A stretch of DNA of 64,000 nt, taken from Aquibacillus halophilus (GTDB taxonomy: Bacteria; Bacillota; Bacilli; Bacillales; Amphibacillaceae). The position numbers and the translations under genes are program-made. The number at the start of each line of letters is the position of its first letter. Positions within the stretch are counted from its first letter, which is position 1. The DNA is taken from contig NZ_WJNG01000002.1 of NCBI RefSeq assembly GCF_009649745.1, positions 124,001-188,000 on the forward strand. The letters run 5' to 3'. The notes beneath the pieces were generated by a model. That model did not search any database. It saw nothing but the letters and a program-made list of their open reading frames with translations, and had not been told where the DNA came from. Below are positions 1 to 9,102 of the stretch, piece after piece.

Positions 1-809
1 CTCCTACAATAAGAACGAGACAATTCGTTTCTGTTGAGGAGTTTTCGAAGCGGTTAGACCAAATTAAGCCCCACACAGATTATATTAATTTACATGTCAA
101 AGGTGAACCACTGCTTCATCCTAAGATTGATCAATTGTTAGATGTAAGTCATGAGAAAGGGTTCAAGGTTAATATTACGACCAATGGAACATTAATTAAT
201 AAAAGGAAGCATCAATTATTCAATAAGCCTGCTCTAAGGCAGATGAATTTTTCTCTTCACAGTTTTGATGGCCATGAAGGTTCAGTAGATAAGGAAGGAT
301 ACGTGAGCAGTGTACTTTCTTTTATTAAAGAAGCTACAATTCAATCGGATTTGATTGTTTCTCTGAGATTATGGAATCTCTCACAAGATAATCTATCGAA
401 CGCCGAAAGGCAACGTAACCGCCAAATACTAGAAATAATCGAAACGGAATTTGAGTTGCCATATAAAATTGAAGAGAAAATCACACCTGGGAGTGGTATA
501 AAAATTACAGACCGTATCTATATCAATCAAGACTACGAATTTCAATGGCCTTCATTAGAGGAGGAAGAGGATGACGGTAAAGGTTTCTGTTATGGTCTGC
601 GAAATCAAGCCGGCATACTAACAAACGGAACGGTAGTCCCTTGTTGTTTAGACGGAGAAGGTGTAATAAACCTTGGTAACATCAATAACTCTTCATTTTC
701 AGATATTATAGAAGGGGACAGAGCAACAAAACTAGTAGATGGTTTTTCACAAAGAGTGGCCGTTGAAGAATTATGTAGAAAATGCGGATATCGGAAAAGA
801 TTTGGATAA
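1..809 (+). CDS. radical SAM/SPASM protein, 5' end off-window
   Basis: The reading frame is open from the window edge (codons from base 3) to TAA at 807-809, so this is the C-terminal part of a longer gene. Near the visible start it carries GEPLLHP and then ITTNGTLI, typical of the second and third strands of a radical SAM barrel. The C-terminus has a SPASM-like set of cysteines: FCYG, PCCLDGEG and LCRKCGYRKRF, which would bind an auxiliary Fe-S cluster. The CxxxCxxC motif that binds the SAM cluster must lie upstream of base 1. SPASM proteins modify peptides or other enzymes; the substrate cannot be told here. A TTG at 135 could be mistaken for a start, but the conserved GEP motif lies before it. 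Confidence 0.8.
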   Translation, partial: PTIRTRQFVSVEEFSKRLDQIKPHTDYINLHVKGEPLLHPKIDQLLDVSHEKGFKVNITTNGTLINKRKHQLFNKPALRQMNFSLHSFDGHEGSVDKEGYVSSVLSFIKEATIQSDLIVSLRLWNLSQDNLSNAERQRNRQILEIIETEFELPYKIEEKITPGSGIKITDRIYINQDYEFQWPSLEEEEDDGKGFCYGLRNQAGILTNGTVVPCCLDGEGVINLGNINNSSFSDIIEGDRATKLVDGFSQRVAVEELCRKCGYRKRFG

Positions 810-916
810 TGCTTTCAAAGAAAAAAGTTGATTCCAGAAGTGAAAACATAAAGCATCAGTTCTCGTATCACTATCATTCATTTTTAGGAAATTTATCCTG
901 CATATTTTGAAAGTCT

Positions 917-958
917 GACCCACATGGATAGCTGTCCAATTCGGGTGGGCTTTTTTTT
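917..958 (+). terminator. rho-independent terminator with two-tier stem
   Basis: CCCAC (919-923) pairs with GTGGG (945-949), with an inner TGGA/TCCA stem and a run of eight T at 951-958. It lies about 110 bp after the radical SAM stop. The inner TGGA..TCCA tip recurs in other hairpins of the window. Confidence 0.75.
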
Positions 959-1112
959 ATGGACGAATAACTTGATTAACAACAATTTCCCTCTAATGGA
1001 ACAAAGAGGAATCGCTTATTAAAAACACCACCATATGGGGATTAACAAGCTATTTTAAAAAGGAGATAGTTCCTAAAATCACTCGTCACAGAAAGGACAC
1101 AAAACGGACATC

Positions 1113-1217
1113 TGTTATTCACAACTTTTTAAACGTTTTAGTTTAGAATGTATAAGGGTAACTACTCTAGTGATAAAAATGTTAAAATAAATAAAGTATG
1201 TGTAATGTTTCACTTAT
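1113..1217 (+). promoter_or_regulatory. cydA upstream region with Rex-like sites
   Basis: Two elements resemble the NADH-sensing repressor Rex site (consensus TTGTGAA-n4-TTCACAA). One is TGTTATTCACAA at 1113-1124 and the other TGTGTAATGTTTCACTT at 1200-1216. In B. subtilis Rex controls cydABCD from several upstream sites. The match here is by eye and imperfect, and no clear sigma-A promoter could be placed with confidence. Confidence 0.35.
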
Positions 1218-1250
1218 TAATATTATTAATGTATGCGGGGAGGAATATAA

Positions 1251-2603
1251 ATGGAGTTTGATACAGTCACCGTCAGTAGATTAATTACAGCAATGACCCT
1301 AACCTTTCATATCATCTTTGCGACATTGGGTGTTGGTGTGCCATTATTTATTTCATTAGCTGAGTTTATTGGGATTAAAAAGAAGGATAAACATTATGAA
1401 TTACTTGCCAAACGTTGGGCAAGAGGATTTATCATAACAGTAGCAATCGGTGTAGTTACCGGTACAGCTATTGCACTACAACTATCTTTAGTTTGGCCTA
1501 ATTTTATGCAACTTGCAGGTAATGTCATTGCGTTGCCATTATTTATGGAAGTTTTTGCTTTTTTCTTTGAAGCTATTTTTCTAGGCATTTATTTATATAC
1601 GTGGGATCGTTTTAAAGGGAAATATACGCATTGGTTAATTTCCCTACCAGTGGTAATCGGAGCGGCTATGTCTGCTGTATTTATTACTACTGTAAATTCG
1701 TTTATGAATTCACCGGCTGGATTCACCATGGAAAACGGGAAATTTGCTGCTGTTAATCCGATAGAAGCGATGTTAAATCCATCGGCACCTACTAGAATTG
1801 CACATGTATTAGGCGGATCATATTTAACTGTTGCAGCTATTTTAGCAGCTATTGCTGCGATTGCATTATTACGTAAAAAAGGTGCTGAAGATTATCACAA
1901 AAAGGCGCTAAAATTGACGGTGGCATCGATGCTTATTTTCTCTGTGTTAACTGCAGTAGCAGGAGATTTTTCCGCGAAATACCTAGCGAAGCATCAGACC
2001 GAAAAATTAGCTGCAGCTGAATGGCTTTTTGAAACAGAAGAAAATGCTGATTTACTCTTATTTGGATGGCTAAATGAAGAAAATGAGGTCGTTGGTGCTA
2101 TTCGAATACCTGGTGCTCTGAGTTTCTTAGCGCATGGGGACTTTATGAGTGAGGTAACCGGTTTGGAAGCTACACCTGAGGACGAGCGACCACCATTATG
2201 GATTCACTATATGTTTGATTTAATGGTAACCATTGGTATGTTCTTGATTGGTATTTCGTTTCTTTATGCTATTTTAAGTAGATTTAAGCGCTGGAACGCT
2301 CATAGTAAATTTATGCTTTGGATGCTCGCTTTAAGTGGTCCACTAGCGATGTTAGCTGTGGAATTCGGCTGGATATTTGCTGAACTCGGAAGACAGCCTT
2401 GGATATTAAGAGGGTATATGACCGTAGACGAAGCGGCAACGTCTTCTCCATATATCATACACATGTTCTTTATGTTTTTGGCTCTATATCTTGTCCTTGG
2501 GACACTATTTGTCATTACACTAAGGAAATTGTTTAAAGATAATCCAGTTGAACTAGAACTTGAGAAACACTACCTTGAACTTAATAAGGGGGATGAAAAA
2601 TGA
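1251..2603 (+). CDS. cydA: cytochrome bd menaquinol oxidase subunit I
   Basis: Membrane subunit of the bd-type terminal oxidase, which oxidises menaquinol and reduces O2 without pumping protons. At 450 aa with about nine hydrophobic segments it has the family's usual length for the short Q-loop type. Visible haem-ligand candidates are His20 (TFHIIF) and His185 (RIAHVLGGSY); the conserved GRQPW lies at 380-384 in the GWIFAELGRQPW motif. The N-terminal style (SRLITAMTLTFHIIFATLGVG) looks nearer to the B. subtilis YthA type than to CydA, as I recall them. The ATG at 1251 has GGGGAGG eight bases upstream. The stop overlaps the cydB start by 4 bp (ATGA), so the two are translationally coupled. Confidence 0.93.
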   Translation: MEFDTVTVSRLITAMTLTFHIIFATLGVGVPLFISLAEFIGIKKKDKHYELLAKRWARGFIITVAIGVVTGTAIALQLSLVWPNFMQLAGNVIALPLFMEVFAFFFEAIFLGIYLYTWDRFKGKYTHWLISLPVVIGAAMSAVFITTVNSFMNSPAGFTMENGKFAAVNPIEAMLNPSAPTRIAHVLGGSYLTVAAILAAIAAIALLRKKGAEDYHKKALKLTVASMLIFSVLTAVAGDFSAKYLAKHQTEKLAAAEWLFETEENADLLLFGWLNEENEVVGAIRIPGALSFLAHGDFMSEVTGLEATPEDERPPLWIHYMFDLMVTIGMFLIGISFLYAILSRFKRWNAHSKFMLWMLALSGPLAMLAVEFGWIFAELGRQPWILRGYMTVDEAATSSPYIIHMFFMFLALYLVLGTLFVITLRKLFKDNPVELELEKHYLELNKGDEK

Positions 2604-3613
2604 GTTATGAAATAATAGGGATTACAGTACTATGGTTGTTTTTATATGGTTATGTCATTGTTGCCTCAATTGATTTTGGTGCAGGTTTTTTCGCCTATTA
2701 TGCTAAAGTGACAAAACGTGATCACATTATTAATCAAATAATTTCAAGATATCTTTCTCCTGTTTGGGAAGTTACCAATGTGTTTCTTGTGTTTTTCTTT
2801 GTTGGTATCGTTGGTTTCTTTCCATCAACCGCCTATTATTATGGATCGGCCCTACTCGTTCCAGCAAGTTTTGCCATTGTGTTGATAGCGATTCGGGGAT
2901 CGTTTTACGCATTTGAAAATTATGGCTCTAAACAGAGTAATGTCTACATGTTTTTATATGGTGCAACAGGTTTATTGATTCCTGCATCATTGTCCGTTGC
3001 GATGACTATCTCAGAGGGCGGTTTTATCACCGAGGAAAATGGTGTTGTCTCACTTAAATATTGGGAATTATTCACAAGTCCTTTGGCTTGGAGTATTGTC
3101 GCCTTGGCTATCGCTGCTATTTTATTTATTAGTGCTAGCTTCTTAACTTACTATGCTTCTCGCGCAAATGATGAAGCAGCACTTAATTTAGTACGGAAAT
3201 GGGCGCTTTTTTGGGCGACGCCAACGATTATTATGGCACTTACGACTATGATTGCGTTAAGTCAGCGCAACCAACGCCATTTTGATAATATGTTAGAGTT
3301 ATGGTGGATGTTTGGCTTATCAATGGGCTTCTTTTTAATTGCCATGGGTCTTTTATACATTGGTAGAAACTATGGTATGGCATTTATCGCAATCATGTTG
3401 CAATTTTTCTTCGCATTTTTTGGCTACGGAATGGCACAATATCCATACTTGCTTGATCCGTATATTCACATTGAAACAGGAGTTACGAATGAATCAATGG
3501 CAATTGCTTTGATCGTTGCCTTCATTGGAGGATTACTATTGTTAGTTCCTTCACTCATTTTACTGATGAAGCTATTCTTGTTTAATGCGGATTATGCAAA
3601 AGGGAAAAAGTAA
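2600..3613 (+). CDS. cydB: cytochrome bd menaquinol oxidase subunit II
   Basis: Second membrane subunit of the bd oxidase (337 aa, about eight to nine hydrophobic helices). It starts with YEIIGITVLWLFLYGYVIVASIDFGAG, and the VxxxxDFGAG motif is characteristic of CydB. It overlaps cydA by ATGA and is followed after 39 bp by the cydD/cydC exporter genes, the standard Bacillus arrangement. It is expected to form the heterodimer with the upstream product in the cytoplasmic membrane. Confidence 0.93.
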   Translation: MSYEIIGITVLWLFLYGYVIVASIDFGAGFFAYYAKVTKRDHIINQIISRYLSPVWEVTNVFLVFFFVGIVGFFPSTAYYYGSALLVPASFAIVLIAIRGSFYAFENYGSKQSNVYMFLYGATGLLIPASLSVAMTISEGGFITEENGVVSLKYWELFTSPLAWSIVALAIAAILFISASFLTYYASRANDEAALNLVRKWALFWATPTIIMALTTMIALSQRNQRHFDNMLELWWMFGLSMGFFLIAMGLLYIGRNYGMAFIAIMLQFFFAFFGYGMAQYPYLLDPYIHIETGVTNESMAIALIVAFIGGLLLLVPSLILLMKLFLFNADYAKGKK

Positions 3614-3652
3614 TTGTGCACCCAAAATTTAAATTAGAGGACGGATCCGTTC

Positions 3653-5386
3653 ATGCAAAATTTAATGCAAACAATGTGGATGCATAAAAAAAGAATTTAC
3701 TTTTTAATAGGGTTAGCTTTGGTACTAGGAGTAGCGATTATTGTACAGGCATTTCTTATGACAGGCATTGTCGATGGTGTTTTTTTGAAAAACCAGTCAT
3801 TTTCTGCTATTATACCGGCCTTGATTGCATTGTTGATTGTGTTACTGATTAGGGCTGGATCTGATTATATGAGTAAACGAATTGGCGTTTCCATCGCAAG
3901 TGATGTGAAACGTCATGTTCGTCAAGAGCTATTAACTAAATATGCCAAGCAGCCGGTACAGCTTGCTGAAAAAGGGCAAACAGGTAAAAAGGTAAGCATG
4001 CTCCTAGATGGCGTCGATGAAATGGACAGTTTCTATAGCCAGTTTATCCCACAAGTGATGCAAAGTACCTTCGTACCGTCGCTTGCGATGATAGTCATCT
4101 TTACACAGCATGTGAATTCGGGCATTATCTTGTTAATCACGGCACCATTTATTCCGGTCTTTATGATTGTAATTGGTATCCAAACACAAAAAAAGTCAGA
4201 AGAAAAGCTAGAAAAATTAGCTTCTTTTTCTGGCACTTTTTTAGACACCTTGCAAGGGCTTGTTACGTTAAAATTATTTGGTCGAACAAAAAAGCAGAAA
4301 GATGAAATTGAAAAAAGTAGTTTAGGCTTTCGGGACACAACAATGGATATTTTGAAGGTTGCTTTTACCCAATCATTTATGCTTGAACTAATTTCTATGC
4401 TAAGCATCGGCATTGTTGCATTAGAACTAGCGATCCAGCTGATTATCTATGAAAGCATTTCTTTTTATACAGCTTTTGTGATTTTAATTCTAGTACCAGA
4501 ATTTTACACGGCTTTAAAGGAACTCGGCACTACGTTTCATAATGGAAGAAGTAGTATGGGTGCCGCTAAAAAAGTTTTGGAAGAATTTAATGAAGATGAT
4601 GATACGATTCGGTGGGGGAAAAGTGAGTTAGTTAAGCAAGAGATGCCACCTACAATTCACTTGGATCATTTAAGTTATCACTATCCAGATAGTGGATTTG
4701 AACTCCAGGATATTGATACGATCTTTTTACCAAAACAAAAGATCGCCATTGTTGGTGCAAGTGGGGCTGGTAAATCAACCCTGCTCCATTTATTGGCAGG
4801 TATGATCACTCCTGAACATGGCGCGATTAAAGTTGATCAGCAGGATTTAGTTACTTTAAAGGAAACCTCATGGCTGGGTCAACTCTCGTATATTTCACAA
4901 CACCCTTATATTTTTTCTGGTACGATTGGCGAAAATATCGCAATGGGAACAACGGAGGCTGTTGATGAAAAAGCGATTCGCCAGGCTGCAAAATTAGCTG
5001 GTATTGCCCCGCTAATCGAATCGTTAGAGAAACAATACGACACAAAGGTCGGAGAAGCTGGTCGAGGGTTGTCAAGTGGAGAGAAACAGCGTCTATCCAT
5101 TGCACGTGCTTTCCTTAAAAAGCCATCTATTGTTTTACTCGATGAACCAACGCGAGGACTTGATTTAGCCACAGAGAGGATACTACAACAATCGATTGAG
5201 CAGCTAAACGAGATGGCGACAGTTATTACTGTGGCACATCGCCTGCATACAATTAAAAGTGCAGATCAAATTCTTTTTTTGGAAAATGGTCAACTACTAG
5301 CAGTAGGGACACATCAAACATTGTTGGATAGTTTACCTGCTTACCGGAAAATGGTCACAATTCAACAAGGGGGAGAACAGGCATGA
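3653..5386 (+). CDS. cydD: thiol reductant ABC exporter subunit CydD
   Basis: Half of the heterodimeric ABC exporter needed to assemble cytochrome bd; in E. coli CydDC exports cysteine/glutathione. 577 aa: an N-terminal six-helix membrane domain (about 15-300), then an ATPase domain with Walker A GASGAGKST (about 369-377), signature LSSGE (about 471) and Walker B IVLLDEPT (about 493). The order cydA-cydB-cydD-cydC and the ATGA overlap with the next gene support one operon. In B. subtilis the two exporter genes are named in the opposite order (cydC first), so the symbol follows domain type, not gene order. An AGAGG sits about 12 bases before the ATG; a second ATG four codons on is possible. 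Confidence 0.88.
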   Translation: MQNLMQTMWMHKKRIYFLIGLALVLGVAIIVQAFLMTGIVDGVFLKNQSFSAIIPALIALLIVLLIRAGSDYMSKRIGVSIASDVKRHVRQELLTKYAKQPVQLAEKGQTGKKVSMLLDGVDEMDSFYSQFIPQVMQSTFVPSLAMIVIFTQHVNSGIILLITAPFIPVFMIVIGIQTQKKSEEKLEKLASFSGTFLDTLQGLVTLKLFGRTKKQKDEIEKSSLGFRDTTMDILKVAFTQSFMLELISMLSIGIVALELAIQLIIYESISFYTAFVILILVPEFYTALKELGTTFHNGRSSMGAAKKVLEEFNEDDDTIRWGKSELVKQEMPPTIHLDHLSYHYPDSGFELQDIDTIFLPKQKIAIVGASGAGKSTLLHLLAGMITPEHGAIKVDQQDLVTLKETSWLGQLSYISQHPYIFSGTIGENIAMGTTEAVDEKAIRQAAKLAGIAPLIESLEKQYDTKVGEAGRGLSSGEKQRLSIARAFLKKPSIVLLDEPTRGLDLATERILQQSIEQLNEMATVITVAHRLHTIKSADQILFLENGQLLAVGTHQTLLDSLPAYRKMVTIQQGGEQA

Positions 5387-7101
5387 GCGCTCTATTAAAG
5401 GTAATCAAGTTGATGCTCTTGGAGAAAAAGGATATCTCAATCGCGATTTTTCTAGGCTTTATTGCTGGGATTAGTAGTGTTGGTCTGTTTGCAGCCAGTG
5501 GGTACCTTATTTCAAAAGCGGCCCTAACTCCTCCTTTTTATGCATTAATTATCTTGACATCAACGGTGAAATTGCTCGGTTTTGTAAAAGCGGGGGCTAA
5601 ATACGGTGAGCGGCTTTATTCACATCGCGCGACATTTACAATTTTAAGTAATCTACGTGTTGCTTTTTTTGAAAAATTAGAACCGCTCGTTCCACATATC
5701 TTTCATAAATATCGAAGTGGTGATCTGCTAGGACGAGTCGTCGGTGATGTGGAAAGTTTACAAAATTTCTTTTTGCGTGTTTTTTATCCACCAATTGTCT
5801 TATTACTCGTTTTTATTAGTACGATTTTCTTTACCAGTTTTTATTCACTGACTATCGCTGTGATTTTGTTAGTAGGATTTTTGCTGACTTCGATTGTTAT
5901 TCCTGCTTTGTTCTCATTAAGACAAATGAAGATCAATGGCAGAGTGAGACAGGAGCGTGGAGATCTTTCCACAGAAATTACGGAATTGATGTACGGATTT
6001 CGTGATTTAAAACTTTTTCAACAATTACAAACGAAAGAGGACCAACTGTTATTCCAGTCCGAATCCTACATTAATGAACAAAAACGAGAAAACATTAACA
6101 AGGTTTATAGTCAATCATTCAATGGTTTTATTACCTTTATTGTTAGTTGGTTTGTTTTAGCTGCAGGCGCTTATTTGGTTGCAAATGGAACATTAGAAGG
6201 GATCTTTTTGGCAATGCTTGTGATGATCTCGTTAACTGTGTTTGAACCGGCAGCACCGATGGCGGTCTTTCCTATTTATATGCAGGAAAGCAGGGATGCA
6301 TCAACACGGTTGTATGATGTAGTTGATGATCCGGACATTCAAGTAAACCAAACAGAAATCACAGTCGAAAAATTATTAGACACGGCACCTGAGATTTTAT
6401 TTGATGATATTAGATTCACTTACAGGGGAGACTGGCGGACAACGATTCCCAATCTCTCGTTTAAAATACCAGCTGGATCAAAAACGGCTATCGTTGGGGC
6501 TAGTGGATCTGGTAAGTCAACCGTGCTTCAGCTTATTTTAAAGATGCAGCAAGTCCAGGCTGGGAACATTTTCTTGAATAAACACGATGTTTCTACTGTG
6601 TCTGGTCCTGCAATCTGGAAACAAGCAAAAGTTGTGTTACAGGAGAATCATTTCTTTTATGGAACAATCCGAGAAAATTTATTACTGGCAGATCCTGAAT
6701 TAGACGATGAAATTATGAAAGTTGTACTAGGAAAGGTTAAACTTGGTCAATTTTCACTTGATGATCATGTATCAGAAAATGGAGAAAACTTTTCTGGTGG
6801 GGAAAAGCAACGCCTAGCAATCGCAAGAGCTTTATTGAAAAAAGGACACCTATGGGTACTAGATGAACCGACATCCTCGTTAGATGCTCAAACAGAACAA
6901 ACCATTTATGATCATGTTCTGGCACAAGCAGAAAAAGACACATTAATTTTGGTTAGCCACCGATTAAAAGGATTAGAAAAAATGGACCAAATAATTGTCA
7001 TGGACCACGGACAGATAATCGAGTCAGGCCCCTACCAAAAATTAATACAACAAAAAGGATACCTTTACCAAATGAAAACATTAGAAGAAAGCTTGCTGTA
7101 A
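5383..7101 (+). CDS. cydC: thiol reductant ABC exporter subunit CydC
   Basis: Partner half-transporter of CydD, 572 aa. The membrane domain begins SSVGLFAASGYLISKAA and contains KYGERLYSHRATF, both typical of the CydC branch. The ATPase domain follows with Walker A GASGSGKST (about 372-380), signature FSGGE (about 470) and Walker B HLWVLDEPTSS. The start overlaps the cydD stop (ATGA). Transcription from this operon meets the leftward exporter operon head-on; the gap between them holds a two-way terminator and three repeat hairpins. Confidence 0.88.
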   Translation: MSALLKVIKLMLLEKKDISIAIFLGFIAGISSVGLFAASGYLISKAALTPPFYALIILTSTVKLLGFVKAGAKYGERLYSHRATFTILSNLRVAFFEKLEPLVPHIFHKYRSGDLLGRVVGDVESLQNFFLRVFYPPIVLLLVFISTIFFTSFYSLTIAVILLVGFLLTSIVIPALFSLRQMKINGRVRQERGDLSTEITELMYGFRDLKLFQQLQTKEDQLLFQSESYINEQKRENINKVYSQSFNGFITFIVSWFVLAAGAYLVANGTLEGIFLAMLVMISLTVFEPAAPMAVFPIYMQESRDASTRLYDVVDDPDIQVNQTEITVEKLLDTAPEILFDDIRFTYRGDWRTTIPNLSFKIPAGSKTAIVGASGSGKSTVLQLILKMQQVQAGNIFLNKHDVSTVSGPAIWKQAKVVLQENHFFYGTIRENLLLADPELDDEIMKVVLGKVKLGQFSLDDHVSENGENFSGGEKQRLAIARALLKKGHLWVLDEPTSSLDAQTEQTIYDHVLAQAEKDTLILVSHRLKGLEKMDQIIVMDHGQIIESGPYQKLIQQKGYLYQMKTLEESLL

Positions 7102-7103
7102 AC

Positions 7104-7130
7104 ACAGAGGGACGGTTCGTCTGCCTCTGT
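7104..7130 (+). repeat. B-type repeat hairpin after cydC stop
   Basis: ACAGAGG (7104-7110) pairs with CCTCTGT (7124-7130) around GGGACGGTTC, followed by TTTT. It starts two bases after the cydC stop and carries the GGGACGGTTC core seen at several other gene ends. Confidence 0.6.
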
Positions 7131-7144
7131 TTTAGTTGGAGGGT

Positions 7145-7171
7145 GGGACAGGGAGCCTGTCCCTCTGTCCC
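7145..7171 (-). repeat. A-type 27-bp palindromic repeat
   Basis: One copy of the dispersed hairpin. Read on the minus strand it is GGGACAGAG, 9 nt, CTCCCTGTCCC-like, so it points away from cydC. It lies in the convergent gap. Confidence 0.8.
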
Positions 7172-7185
7172 ATATGAAGATATAG

Positions 7186-7233
7186 AAAAAACAGGTATTC
7201 ATGCCATTCGTGGTCATGAATACCTGTTTTTTT
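7186..7233. terminator. bidirectional terminator between cydC and leftward operon
   Basis: AACAGGTATTCATG pairs perfectly with CATGAATACCTGTT (loop of about 11 nt), with an A-run on the left and a T-run on the right. It can stop both the cyd operon and the leftward exporter operon. Confidence 0.88.
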
Positions 7234-7256
7234 GAAATTCTATTATGAATCTAAGT

Positions 7257-7283
7257 GGGACAAGGAGCCTGTCCCCGTGTCCC
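7257..7283 (-). repeat. A-type repeat immediately after minus-strand stop
   Basis: On the minus strand the stop codon TAG (7287-7285) is followed one base later by GGGACACGG, 9 nt, CCTTGTCCC. This is sense orientation relative to the gene it follows. Confidence 0.85.
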
Positions 7284-7284
7284 A

Positions 7285-9102
7285 CTAACGAAATAGATCA
7301 AAGAGGCGGTCCCAGAATCCTTTTTCTTCGACGGGTTGTTCTTCGGTTGTTGCTTGTTCTTCTTTCTCAATGCTTTCGGTTTTGATGACAAATTGGACCG
7401 TATTGATTTTCTCATTGTTATTGGAGGAAACAAACGATACGGGTTCGAAGTCATTGTTTTCAAAATCGGCAATCATACGATCAATTTCTTCTTCCATCTG
7501 CTCCGGTAAATCACTAGTTGAATCCTTTAATTTAGCTGTACCATTGTAGAGTTCACCAACACCATCTTCTAATTCACTCGTCCCACCCGACAATTCTGCT
7601 GTTCCAGCGTGTAAATCATGATAGGAATTGGCTAACTGTCCTACACCACCTGTATAGTCTATTAAACCAGAGTGGAATTGTTTATAGTTGGCAGATAATG
7701 TCGCTAAACCCTCCTGTAACTGTGTAAAAGATTCGGATACATTCATGTTTTCTAGGGATGACGAAAGCTCAGTTGCCATCGAAGTAAGATTTGTTCCAAC
7801 TTTCCTAATAGACCCACTAACTTCTGTGAGTGTTGGATCGACTGCGTCAAATCCTTCCTTTACAGAAGAGTAGGTTCCTTTTGCAGTACGCGCAGCAGAA
7901 TAGGTCTCAATCAACTGGTCAACCACTTTTTTATTAGCTGTGTCTTCTGTTTCGATTATATTATAAAGGGCTTTGATTTGTTCTTCACTAATTTCATGAT
8001 CAGGGATGGCTGTTATTGCTTTATCTAGCGCACTATAAGCAGTAGCATAGTTCTCTTTTAATAGATCTAAGCCATCTGCTGTTTGATTCAGTCCTTTTGC
8101 TAGTTGGGTAAGTCCTTCTTGTAACTCTGTTAACTGACTAAAATCCATCTGTTCGGCATTTTTGCTTAGAGAATTACTCATCGTTACTAGTGCTTCATCT
8201 ATTGATTTAGATGCATGAACAAGCTCAGAAGAGGATCCACTTAGTTCTGATATTCCATTTTTGTATTGCGCTGACCCGTTACGTAGGCCTAATACACCAT
8301 CGTTCAATTCTGAAACTCCTTGTTCTAAATCGCCGACACCGTTGTTGATTTCGGCAATGGCGTCAGTTAAGGATTCGATATCACCAGTCATCTCATCCAT
8401 ATCTGGCGAATCGATGGACATGGACGATGGAACGGCTGAAATATCAATGCCCTTTAACTCGAAATCGACTACATTAGCTGCAACGCTAAATTTCCCCTCT
8501 TTTTCAGGCATAACAGTAAAGGTAATCTGTTTATTTTTGCCTGCGTTTGCGATCGTCCCATCAGGAGCTTCGATATTGCTATAGATAGCAGGGTCAAGAG
8601 TAAGAGAAATTTGTAATAGATAGTTTTTATGAAAAACGGAATTTACCTGCTCATTGGCAGAGGTCTCAATTTGAATCTCTACATGTCCCTCACTTCCCAG
8701 TAGTTCGTCTGGGTTAATTTTTTCACCATCTAGGGTATAAGAAAGGCTAATATCCCATGGTAGGGGTTGCTCATTCATATTTCCCTGGTAATAAAATTTT
8801 CCTTTTGGTGCAGAGAATTGGACAACATTATTGTTTTGCTCCATTTCAGATAAATCTGTTAAGTTTTTAAGACTTGTGTACGTACCATAATCAAAGACAG
8901 TTCCTTCTTCTTTAATATCAAAATTGTTAACTACATAGATTTCCTGTTGTTCACCAGTAGCGCTCAGTGTTGCATACACTACTTCATCCTTATAAGAAAT
9001 CTCAGCTTCGTCATTTGATGCTGCAGTTACAAGAAATGAAGGTAATACAAGAACGATAGCCGTAAAAACAAGAAGTGTTCGTTTTATTCTTATCATCATC
9101 AT
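7285..9102 (-). CDS. secreted protein with LxxG heptads, partner of MMPL exporter
   Basis: 605 aa with a signal peptide (basic MMIRIKR, hydrophobic core, VTAAS near residue 28). Residues about 240-300 and 500-545 carry repeated seven-residue LxxGxxx units (for example DLEQGVSELNDGVLGLRNG), the pattern found in YhgE/Pip-type proteins that associate with MMPL exporters. A second hydrophobic C-terminal anchor is not evident; the end is acidic then WDRLFDLFR. It is coupled to the upstream MMPL gene by an ATGA overlap, so the two products probably act together at the membrane. Three consecutive ATG codons make the exact start uncertain by two codons. Substrate unknown; the family assignment is by pattern only. 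Confidence 0.75.
   Translation of the reverse strand: MMMIRIKRTLLVFTAIVLVLPSFLVTAASNDEAEISYKDEVVYATLSATGEQQEIYVVNNFDIKEEGTVFDYGTYTSLKNLTDLSEMEQNNNVVQFSAPKGKFYYQGNMNEQPLPWDISLSYTLDGEKINPDELLGSEGHVEIQIETSANEQVNSVFHKNYLLQISLTLDPAIYSNIEAPDGTIANAGKNKQITFTVMPEKEGKFSVAANVVDFELKGIDISAVPSSMSIDSPDMDEMTGDIESLTDAIAEINNGVGDLEQGVSELNDGVLGLRNGSAQYKNGISELSGSSSELVHASKSIDEALVTMSNSLSKNAEQMDFSQLTELQEGLTQLAKGLNQTADGLDLLKENYATAYSALDKAITAIPDHEISEEQIKALYNIIETEDTANKKVVDQLIETYSAARTAKGTYSSVKEGFDAVDPTLTEVSGSIRKVGTNLTSMATELSSSLENMNVSESFTQLQEGLATLSANYKQFHSGLIDYTGGVGQLANSYHDLHAGTAELSGGTSELEDGVGELYNGTAKLKDSTSDLPEQMEEEIDRMIADFENNDFEPVSFVSSNNNEKINTVQFVIKTESIEKEEQATTEEQPVEEKGFWDRLFDLFR

Noticed and set aside
4033-4413. 126-codon open frame on the minus strand inside cydD
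   Set aside because: It is the antisense shadow of a strongly conserved ABC membrane domain, has no ribosome site and no recognisable sequence.
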